Origin: Clostridium porci
Lineage (GTDB): Bacteria; Bacillota; Clostridia; Lachnospirales; Lachnospiraceae
Direction of reading: 5' to 3'
NCBI RefSeq assembly: GCF_009696375.1
Contig: NZ_VUMD01000020.1
Location: 1-58,111, forward strand
Length of the DNA stretch: 58,111 nucleotides
In this document: one piece after another, positions 6,668 to 13,632 of the stretch
How the letters are laid out: the number at the start of each line of letters is the position of its first letter
Position numbering within the stretch: position 1 is the first letter of the stretch
Program-made: the position numbers and the translations under genes
The notes under the pieces: generated by a model
The model's input: the letters and a program-made list of their open reading frames with translations, nothing else
The model's database searches: none
Told to the model about the DNA's origin: nothing

Positions 6668-8073
6668 AAAAAAGAGAATACACAGAGGTTGGCGAATTAA
6701 GGGTGGAACCAATCCCTTATATTGAGATTTCTAACATTGACATTACAGCAGAAAAAAATTCCCATACCTTTGTATATGCAGAGGGGAAAATACACTCTGA
6801 GGACAGGCGGGCTCTGGACTGTTTACGTCAGTTTGGAACAGAAATAATAATCCGAAAAGGTAAGGATACAGTTTTGTTTCGCGGCCTTATTACAGAGCTT
6901 TCCGTAGAGGAATGCGCGGAAGCGGTGACGGTTATTGTACGTGGAGCCACACATACAATTTTATTGGACAGGAAGAAAAAAACAAAGCCTTTTCATGATA
7001 TAAACGAAACCATAAAAGGAATTATCCAGAGCGTTGCCAAAGGAACCAAAGGAGCTCAGACGATCATTGAGAGCAGGTGCGAAGAGCAGATTGGTCAATT
7101 TATTATGCAGTACGAGGAAACAGACTGGGAGTTTATAAAGCGTATGGCGTCCCATTGCGGTCAATCTGTATTTCCTGACAGCGGATGCGATCGTCCGGCT
7201 TTTTATATAGGAAAGCCAACTTTGCTTTCAGAAATAGAAATAACAGACGAGATTCCTTATACCCTAAGCTGGCATGCGCAGACCCAGGAGCCTCTAATAT
7301 CCAATACGTCAGGTATGACATATCTTGTAAGATTAAATGACAAATGCCTAAAGCTTGGTGAATGTATAAAGTTTAAAGGAAGCACATTATATGTTAAAGC
7401 ATTACATATGCATATGGAACAGGCTGTATTAAATAATGATTATGAATTATGCACAAGAGAGGGGCTGGATACTTCTCGCAGTATGAATACAAAGCTTGTT
7501 GGCCGGGAAGTAACAGGGATTGTAGAAGAAGTTAAACGAGATAATGTTAAGGTGCATATTATTGCTGAGGATGGCTGTGGGAATGGAGAAGCATGCTGGT
7601 TTCCCTATTCTACTGTATATGCGTCCTCTGATGACAGCGGGTGGTACTGTATGCCTGAACCAGAGGATAAGGTAAGGCTGAGGTTTCCTGGTGGAGATGA
7701 AAAAAATGCTTATGCAGTCAGCGCGGTAAGTGAGTATGTCCCGGAAAATGAAAAGAGTGATCGTATGAGGGACTATTCTGTAAGATATATAAGGAACAGA
7801 CAGGGGATGGAGATTATGTGGAGCCCTAATCGGGTCAGTATTTCCGCCAATGGAGCAAATCTGATTGATATTAATCAGAATGGTACTTTATTTCTATCCT
7901 CTAATTCAAAAATTACAATTCATGCAGAAAAAGACGTAGCAGTGGAAGCGGGAAATCAGATACATTTTAATGCCGGAGGCAATATACGCATCAGCTGTGG
8001 AGCAAAAGCGGAAATTCATCTGAATGAAAGCGGCGTAATTGAATTAAAAGGCAATGAAGTACATACAAACTAA
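6664..8073 (+). CDS. VgrG-type spike protein 1 (contractile injection system)
   Basis: This is a 469-residue trimeric spike protein of the VgrG/Pvc8/phage gpD-gp5 class, expected to cap a contractile tube and carry effectors. A gp27-like hub spans about residues 1-265, including 'EETDWEFIKRMASHCGQSV', the conserved hub motif that VgrG proteins share. A gp5-type OB fold lies at about 272-365 ('VGREVTGIVEEVKRDNVKV', 'WCYMPEP'-like 'WYCMPEPEDKVRLRFPGG'). A C-terminal beta-helix needle follows, with repeated short strands ('GTLFLSSNSKITIHAEKDV', 'NIRISCGAKAEIHL'). The hub is shorter than in proteobacterial VgrGs and no enzymatic extension is present, so effectors must bind it as cargo. It is first in a run with the pentapeptide-repeat and Imm11-like genes. 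Codon use is AT-rich compared with the flanking housekeeping genes. Confidence 0.85.
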   Translation: MKKREYTEVGELRVEPIPYIEISNIDITAEKNSHTFVYAEGKIHSEDRRALDCLRQFGTEIIIRKGKDTVLFRGLITELSVEECAEAVTVIVRGATHTILLDRKKKTKPFHDINETIKGIIQSVAKGTKGAQTIIESRCEEQIGQFIMQYEETDWEFIKRMASHCGQSVFPDSGCDRPAFYIGKPTLLSEIEITDEIPYTLSWHAQTQEPLISNTSGMTYLVRLNDKCLKLGECIKFKGSTLYVKALHMHMEQAVLNNDYELCTREGLDTSRSMNTKLVGREVTGIVEEVKRDNVKVHIIAEDGCGNGEACWFPYSTVYASSDDSGWYCMPEPEDKVRLRFPGGDEKNAYAVSAVSEYVPENEKSDRMRDYSVRYIRNRQGMEIMWSPNRVSISANGANLIDINQNGTLFLSSNSKITIHAEKDVAVEAGNQIHFNAGGNIRISCGAKAEIHLNESGVIELKGNEVHTN

Positions 8074-8086
8074 GGGTTAAGAGCGC

Positions 8087-9223
8087 ATGATAGGAAGAAA
8101 CGAAGCTTTGGAAGCATTTTTTATGGAACATCTGGATTTGGGTCTCCCAGCGCTTGAGCAAATAAAGAGCTATTCTCAAATCAACAGGAAAGCGCTTGGG
8201 GAAGAAATGGAAAAAGCGTTTGTGCAGTTAATCAACAGGATTCATAAGGCTCAGGAGAATGGAACAAAAGAAGCTATCGCCTATATTCATATATGCTTTC
8301 TCAGGAGCAATTTTTATGTGGGAAATGGAGCTGTACGCATATATGCTTTTGACCGTCGTTTTGCGCTTGATCCTAGGCCTCTGTGGGAGGACGCGGATTT
8401 TACCGGTTTATGTGAGCTCCTTTGGAAGCTGGAGGCAGCGTTAAGCCTGACGCTGGCCCGATATAAAAATAAAGTTTATATGAGTGATGTAAGGACTTTG
8501 ATTCAGATGGAATATATCCCTCAGCTCATCGGGCGAATAACAGCGATTGCCAAATGGATCGTTCGTGGAGAAAGCATTACCAAATGCATGAAAAAGATTT
8601 CCATAACAGATGATTTCTGTGTTCTATCAGGCGAATATCAGGGGGATTTTGAAGAAATTCTGGTAACAGAAGCCGTAGATACTAAGGGACTTAACTTGAA
8701 AGAATGCTTGAGCATCCATAAAAAAGAACATAATCGGTTTTGTGGTAAACGGTATTTGGAGCAAACAGTGGATAGCATAGATTTAAGCGGCGTAAATTTT
8801 ACAAATAGCTGCTTCCTTAAAATGGATTTTTCAGATTGTGACTTTAGCCATAGCAATGCTATGGGAACAGAGTGGCGGCAATGCAGTCTCATAAACACCT
8901 GCTGGAGGGATGCTGCGTTGTTTGGCTCCTCCTTTATAAACTCTGATCTGAGTGGAAGCGATTTTAGCGGAATCATTGCTCCAGTTGTTCCAGAAACTAT
9001 TTATTTCCATTCTTTATCAAACCTGGATGGCCTTTGCTTTCACGGATCTATTTTAAGAGATGTTAATGCTTCAGGGGCCGATCTCAGAGGAGCAGACTTT
9101 CGGGGAGCACAGTTTTACCACACCGATTTTTCAGGGGCATGCCTGTCAGGGGCGATGTTTGAAAGGGAAGCCTTGGAACAGGCGGGGCTTTCATCCGATC
9201 AAAAGGATCAGATTAGAATGTAG
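8087..9223 (+). CDS. Pentapeptide-repeat protein of the VgrG island
   Basis: This 378-residue protein lacks a signal peptide. Residues 1-220 form a predicted helical domain that I do not recognise. From about 228 to 365 there are pentapeptide repeats of the A(D/N)LXX type ('IDLSGVNFTNSCFLKMDF', 'SDLSGSDFSG', 'GADLRGADFRGAQF'), which fold into a right-handed quadrilateral beta-helix. The repeats are interrupted near 290-315. It lies 13 bases after VgrG1 and 10 bases before the next gene, so it is co-transcribed with them. Pentapeptide-repeat proteins are known as spike-associated adaptors or effectors in injection systems and as DNA mimics. Here an accessory, cargo or tip-adaptor role is inferred from context only. 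Confidence 0.75.
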   Translation: MIGRNEALEAFFMEHLDLGLPALEQIKSYSQINRKALGEEMEKAFVQLINRIHKAQENGTKEAIAYIHICFLRSNFYVGNGAVRIYAFDRRFALDPRPLWEDADFTGLCELLWKLEAALSLTLARYKNKVYMSDVRTLIQMEYIPQLIGRITAIAKWIVRGESITKCMKKISITDDFCVLSGEYQGDFEEILVTEAVDTKGLNLKECLSIHKKEHNRFCGKRYLEQTVDSIDLSGVNFTNSCFLKMDFSDCDFSHSNAMGTEWRQCSLINTCWRDAALFGSSFINSDLSGSDFSGIIAPVVPETIYFHSLSNLDGLCFHGSILRDVNASGADLRGADFRGAQFYHTDFSGACLSGAMFEREALEQAGLSSDQKDQIRM

Positions 9224-9233
9224 AGGGGCTAGG

Positions 9234-9791
9234 ATGGATTATTTTACCATATCTCAGGATATATCTTTGATACATGCGGTGGAGCTTGACCGCGGTTTTA
9301 TACCGGAAGCATGGAAAAAAGAAATTGTGAAAGGAAGAAGCGTTGAATTTGAATTTGGCAAGCTTCCAGCTCAAAACCATAATTTCCTTGTAAAAAGTAA
9401 AAAAGAGAATATATATCCGGATTTACTGGAGGCGCCGCTTCCTTTGCTTTCAACTGCATTAAAAAATATTTTCTGCAGCTTTGAAATTCAAATACAGTGC
9501 AGTTGTGCAATACTAAGCGACCGGGAAGCAAGAAGGCAGGAGGCCTATTGGCTGTTTGCATTAGAACGAGTCAAGTGTCTGGGAAGCAAAGCCCAATTTT
9601 ATCCTAATGGAGTATTGAAAAAACTGGTTTTAAACAGGGATGCCATAGGAGACCATTCTATCTTTCGAGTTCATGGAATAATAGAAAAACAAATCGTGAT
9701 TCGATTTGATGTAGCAGAAAGCATATTGAGGAGGCCCATGGTAGGAATTAAATTAGAAGGAATTGAGTGTCAGGAGGAGACTGACATTTGA
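9234..9791 (+). CDS. Imm11-like (DUF1629) protein
   Basis: This is a 185-residue cytoplasmic protein. Its C-terminal two-thirds follows the DUF1629/Imm11 pattern: 'YWLFALERVKCLG', then 'LKKLVLNRDAIGDHSIFRV' and 'GIIEKQIVIRFDVAESILR', ending with 'GIKLEGIE'. Imm11-type proteins are predicted immunity or accessory factors of polymorphic toxin and type VI systems and often sit beside VgrG and pentapeptide genes. The assignment rests on pattern recognition, not a profile search. Start: ATG 9234, with AGAGGGG about 7 bases upstream. The stop at 9789-9791 is followed by a frame-disrupted stretch. The effector it would neutralise is unknown. Confidence 0.6.
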   Translation: MDYFTISQDISLIHAVELDRGFIPEAWKKEIVKGRSVEFEFGKLPAQNHNFLVKSKKENIYPDLLEAPLPLLSTALKNIFCSFEIQIQCSCAILSDREARRQEAYWLFALERVKCLGSKAQFYPNGVLKKLVLNRDAIGDHSIFRVHGIIEKQIVIRFDVAESILRRPMVGIKLEGIECQEETDI

Positions 9792-9798
9792 TATAGGA

Positions 9799-9970
9799 AT
9801 GAAACCCATAAACCGGCTTTATTGTAAAACCAGCCAGGGGGCTGCTTGATTCTGGAAGCTATCTTGTCTGCCAGTATATACCTGCCATATTTGCAGGAGG
9901 CATGGGAACCGGAGGAAAAGGTATGGGTATATCCCTTAGAAAAAAAGAGCATAGAAGGGAAGCAAAAGAA
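9799..9970 (+). pseudogene. Frame-disrupted N-terminal segment upstream of membrane-protein copy 1
   Basis: A frame opens at ATG 9799 (MKPINRLYCKTSQG) and stops at 9847-9849. Skipping one G of the GGGGG run at 9837-9841 would join it to a continuous frame that reads LLDSGSYLVCQYIP and a Gly-rich 'AGGMGTGGKGMG' and runs straight into the membrane-anchored protein starting at 9971. The segment looks like a degraded or phase-switched N-terminal extension that copy 2 (10948) lacks. A sequencing error is the other explanation. Confidence 0.4.
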
Positions 9971-10762
9971 ATGTTAAAAAAAGGATTGATTGTTTTTTCT
10001 CTGGCAATCGCAGTAATTATTCTGGTTACAGTCATACGTAATACATGGAGGGACATAAGAAATAAAAAATACAAAGCAGGTTATCCGCTGGAAATCGAAA
10101 GGTATTTGGAGAAAAAGTATGGCAAGAGGTTCATTATAAACCCGGAGGGGGAGCTTCTTTATTCGGGAAGCCCAATCCTCGCTGCTGATGTATACTCCCC
10201 CTATCTGTATGAGGTGAGGGAGCCAGAACGAGATGGCTCGGTATTTAACGTTTGGGTATATCCTAGATCCAGTAAAGACAAAAAAATAGAAAAATTTCGG
10301 GATAATTATTGCTGGAAGTTTTTAAGTATCATGACGAAGGAATGGTTTCAGGAGGAAATGGCAGATATCCTTCCAAAAGAATATAAGATGATTTTTGTTG
10401 AGTCTTCCAGGTCAGAAATGGATGAAAGAATTACCCCGAATTCTCCGTTGGCATATTATTTTGAAATACGAGAGACTCCAGATTACCTATATTTGTATTT
10501 AATTTTACCTCCCGGCAGCAGCTATGAGGAAGATGGACTGACAGAAGAGAATGTAATCCAAGTGATAAGGGAATTCTATCAAAAATATCCCAAGGTAAGA
10601 ATTAGATTTTTTATAAAACAGATAACATCTATGGAAAATTACGAAAAAATCAGTATACGGAAACAAGAAAACTTAAAATATTACTTATACAGAGATGCTA
10701 ACCCATTTTGGGATATGGAGATGGATTCAAAGATGGATATTGAATTAGAGTTAGAGTATTAA
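9971..10762 (+). CDS. Membrane-anchored protein of VgrG island, copy 1
   Basis: This 263-residue protein is unrecognised. A single N-terminal membrane segment (residues 5-23, 'LIVFSLAIAVIILVTVI') is followed by a hydrophilic domain predicted outside the cell. Visible stretches include 'YPLEIERYLEKKYGKRF', 'SPYLYEVREPERDG' and a basic-then-acidic C-terminus. The start is set at ATG 9971 because copy 2 begins with the same residues behind the same AAAGRGGAA-type site. The frame itself is open further upstream. It is nearly identical to copy 2 over its whole length. Two such surface-exposed proteins directly before a lipase-effector gene suggest immunity proteins that block the effector at the membrane. 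This is inferred by analogy with type VI lipase immunity proteins. Confidence 0.7.
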   Translation: MLKKGLIVFSLAIAVIILVTVIRNTWRDIRNKKYKAGYPLEIERYLEKKYGKRFIINPEGELLYSGSPILAADVYSPYLYEVREPERDGSVFNVWVYPRSSKDKKIEKFRDNYCWKFLSIMTKEWFQEEMADILPKEYKMIFVESSRSEMDERITPNSPLAYYFEIRETPDYLYLYLILPPGSSYEEDGLTEENVIQVIREFYQKYPKVRIRFFIKQITSMENYEKISIRKQENLKYYLYRDANPFWDMEMDSKMDIELELEY

Positions 10763-10798
10763 GATAATCGGAAGTCGTGGTGAGAGGGGCTTTATGTA

Positions 10799-10862
10799 GA
10801 ACTACAAACTCATTTTTGGATATGGATGTAGATTTAAAATGGCAATCGGATCAAGAACGGTA
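10799..10862 (+). pseudogene. Relic 3' end of a third copy of the membrane protein
   Basis: The stretch reading 'aactcatttttggatatgg' and onwards matches, with substitutions, the last about 45 bases of copies 1 and 2 ('aacccattttgggatatgg'), which encode the NPFWDMEMDS C-terminus. No open frame leads into it. It indicates that a third paralogue once stood between the two intact copies and was mostly deleted. Confidence 0.5.
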
Positions 10863-10947
10863 AACTACGCTTTATTAAAGATGTGGGAAGGTAGAATGTT
10901 GTTAATGGAGCAAGGAAATAAAATTTTATAAAAGGGGAATAAGAGAA

Positions 10948-11739
10948 ATGTTAAAAAAAGGATTGATTGTTTTTTCTCTGGCAATCGCAGTAATTATTCT
11001 GGTTACAGTCATACATAATACATGGAGGGACATAAGAAATAAAAAATACAAAGCAGGTTATCCGCTGGAAATCGAAAGGTATTTGGAAAAAAAGTATGGC
11101 AAGAGGTTCATTGTAAACCCGGAGGGGAAGCTTCTTTATTCGGGAAGTCCAATCCCCGCTGCTGATGTATACTCTCCTTATCTGTATGAGGTGAGGGAGC
11201 CAGAACGAGATGGCTCGGTATTTAACGTTTGGGTATATCCTAAATCCAGTAAAGACAAAAGAATAGAAGAAATTCAGGATAATTATTGCTGGAAGTTTTT
11301 AAGTATCATGATGAAGGAATGGTTTCAGGAGGAAATGACAGATATTCTTCCGGAAGAATATAAGCTGATTTTTGTTGAGTCTTCCAGGTCAGAAATGGAT
11401 GAAAGAATTACCCCGAATTCTCCGCTGGCATATTATTTTGAAATACGAGAAACTCCAGATTACCTGTACCTGTATTTAATTTTACCTCCCGGCAGCAGCT
11501 ATGAAGAAGATGGACTGACAGAAGAGAATGTAACCCAAGTGATAAAAGATTTTTATCACAGTTTTCCCAAGGTAAGAATCAGATTTTTTATAAAACAGAT
11601 AACAACTATGGAAGATTACGAAAAAATCAGTGTAAGGAAACAAGAAAACTTAAAATATTACTTATACAGAGATGCTAACCCATTTTGGGATATGGAGATG
11701 GATTCAAAAATGGATATTGAATTAGGGTTAGAGGATTAA
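10948..11739 (+). CDS. Membrane-anchored protein of VgrG island, copy 2
   Basis: This 263-residue tandem paralogue of the protein at 9971 has the same length, the same N-terminal membrane segment and only scattered substitutions, mostly in the middle and C-terminal third ('IEEIQDNYCWKFLSIMMKE', 'DFYHSFPKVRIRF'). The start at ATG 10948 follows AAAAGGGG. The bases after its stop resemble those after copy 1 (a run ending GGTGAGA-GGGG), so the duplicated unit includes the downstream spacer. The lipase-DUF4280 gene begins 123 bases later. Function is unknown. Candidate immunity protein or surface receptor by context. Confidence 0.7.
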   Translation: MLKKGLIVFSLAIAVIILVTVIHNTWRDIRNKKYKAGYPLEIERYLEKKYGKRFIVNPEGKLLYSGSPIPAADVYSPYLYEVREPERDGSVFNVWVYPKSSKDKRIEEIQDNYCWKFLSIMMKEWFQEEMTDILPEEYKLIFVESSRSEMDERITPNSPLAYYFEIRETPDYLYLYLILPPGSSYEEDGLTEENVTQVIKDFYHSFPKVRIRFFIKQITTMEDYEKISVRKQENLKYYLYRDANPFWDMEMDSKMDIELGLED

Positions 11740-11862
11740 GATGATTGGCAGCTATGGTGAGAAGGGGAGACAAAACACAAAACAGGTAATTGATACTCTT
11801 ATATAAAAGGAAAAAGGTAGATAATCAGTTGGTTTATTAATCGTATGAAGGAGGAAAGCAGG

Positions 11863-13575
11863 ATGGGAGAAATCAGCGGAGAGGAGGCTGCCATGCTTGC
11901 AGCCTTGATATACAGACCTGAATTACAGCAGGATTGGGATGATATAGAGAATGAAAAGGTTTCGTTGAAGAATTTAATATTTTCTATAGAAAAGAATATG
12001 AGAGGAAAGAAAGGAGTAAATGATTTTGGCGCCAAAATGACCAAAGCAGAGTTCCAAGAGGTACTAAACCAAATCAAAGCTTCAAAAACACTTATGTCGT
12101 TAGAGGTAGAAAACATTGAAAGCAACGACCGGACGCATTTTCGTGCCATGACTCTGAAGCCTACGGCAAATGGGCAGAACTCCCAGCAAGACATGCGTCC
12201 AATCATTGTATTCAGGGGAACAGCAGGAAATTATCAATGGGACGATAATTTGTCAGCAACCATATCGTCTCTTACCCCGTCCCAGAGGGAGGCACAGAAG
12301 TATGTGATCCAATCGGGGCATGAGCATGTAACGATTGTTGGTCATTCAAAAGGCGGTAATCTGGCTGCGTCTATGGCATATCTCTTGCCGGAAGGAATGG
12401 TTGACAAAGCATATTCTTTGGATGGACAGGGAGCGTCGGAGCTGTTTTTGGCTAATATACCGCTGGAAAAGCAGGAACGGGCAAAAGTGAATGTATTCAA
12501 TATCAACGAATACAGGGATATCGTCAGTCAGCTATTAAAAAAGATGGGGGATGATAAAAACACCAGCTTGGTTGATTCAGGCATTGATTTTAGTGAAACA
12601 GGGTATGGCAGCTTTGATTTTAAGATGAGGTTCTTTCACGCCCATAAGCCCAATTATTTCTTGACGAAGGATGTTCAATATGTAGATAAGGTGTATACGC
12701 CGGCTTTGGTTGGTCAAATCTCCAGGTACATAGATGTTAATGGGATGAAAAAACATCAGGCAATTGCGCTTCTTGCGGCTGCTTCATTGGCAGTGCATGG
12801 GAAGGAGGAGCAAGAAACTGCGTGGAATTATCGTATGTGGAGCGCTGTATATGACGCCGAGGAGGTATATAACAGAGTCAATTCTGAGAGAAAGAGGGCT
12901 ATTTTACATAAATTATCAAAGATATATGGTGTTGACTCTGCATCCTATCACCTTGCTCAGGAGGAGGACAGCTTTGTTGTGGAGGGGGCTGTTCTTACAT
13001 GCCCCTATTGCAGTGGGATCGGTTCCTTGGAGCAGGTAGAAAACCGAACGGTTCTGGAGCAGGGGAAACCCAGAGCAGTAAAAACAGACTGTATACCACG
13101 GAAAAATATTTGTATGGAACATATGGAATGTGCGCTTCGAAGCTATGAGGAAGGAGCTGGGGCAGCCAGCTGCACCTTGGAGCTTGGCGACAGCTGGCTC
13201 CTTACAGACAGCAGTATAAAGGTAAATATCAATGGAAGCGGAAAAGAAGTAGAGGCCGTGTTAAAAAAATCTATTTTAGGGTGCTTCAAAGGCGGATGGA
13301 TAGAAGTAGTACAGAATGGACAGTTAGAAGAAGGAGATTATCAGAAGACAAAGGCATTCAACAATATGAAACAAACTACAAGTGATGTAACCGCAAAGTT
13401 AAAGGGCATCAAAAAGAAGATTAACAATTTGCCGGGTGAAGTGATAGAGGATATGGGGAAAGAAATCATGCAAGGAGCACAAGCCCTTTATAATGAGACG
13501 CTTGAACATTCGGCGGACAAATGGGACAGCTTTGTGGAGGAAATGGTAAACCAGGCAATAGGCCGGCAGCATTGA
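11863..13575 (+). CDS. Lipase-like DUF2974 enzyme fused to PAAR-like DUF4280 domain (candidate effector)
   Basis: This is a 570-residue two-domain protein. Residues about 10-300 form an alpha/beta-hydrolase of the Mbeg1/DUF2974 type. The nucleophile elbow 'VGHSKGGNLA' places the catalytic serine at 162. A candidate acid lies after 'YSLDGQGASELF' or in 'EYRDIVSQ', and a candidate histidine in 'FFHAHKPNYF'. Residues about 368-488 match the DUF4280 PAAR-like layout: 'EGAVLTCPYCSG', 'CIPRKNICMEHMECAL', 'LGDSWLLTDSSIKVN' and 'ILGCFKGGWIEVVQNG', with paired cysteines. An 80-residue charged tail follows. PAAR-like tips sharpen VgrG spikes and carry fused effectors, so this is probably a phospholipase delivered on the neighbouring VgrG. 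Start: ATG 11863 behind AAGGAGG. The family calls are firm. Delivery and substrate are inference. Confidence 0.8.
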   Translation: MGEISGEEAAMLAALIYRPELQQDWDDIENEKVSLKNLIFSIEKNMRGKKGVNDFGAKMTKAEFQEVLNQIKASKTLMSLEVENIESNDRTHFRAMTLKPTANGQNSQQDMRPIIVFRGTAGNYQWDDNLSATISSLTPSQREAQKYVIQSGHEHVTIVGHSKGGNLAASMAYLLPEGMVDKAYSLDGQGASELFLANIPLEKQERAKVNVFNINEYRDIVSQLLKKMGDDKNTSLVDSGIDFSETGYGSFDFKMRFFHAHKPNYFLTKDVQYVDKVYTPALVGQISRYIDVNGMKKHQAIALLAAASLAVHGKEEQETAWNYRMWSAVYDAEEVYNRVNSERKRAILHKLSKIYGVDSASYHLAQEEDSFVVEGAVLTCPYCSGIGSLEQVENRTVLEQGKPRAVKTDCIPRKNICMEHMECALRSYEEGAGAASCTLELGDSWLLTDSSIKVNINGSGKEVEAVLKKSILGCFKGGWIEVVQNGQLEEGDYQKTKAFNNMKQTTSDVTAKLKGIKKKINNLPGEVIEDMGKEIMQGAQALYNETLEHSADKWDSFVEEMVNQAIGRQH

Positions 13576-13632
13576 ATTACGTTTGATAGACAATGATCAG
13601 CCAATATGACGAATCAGGAGGCAACGCATACA

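Noticed and set aside
9902-9970. Longer start (ATG 9902) for membrane-protein copy 1
   Set aside because: Copy 2 begins at the equivalent of 9971 with its own ribosome site, and the region upstream looks like a disrupted segment.
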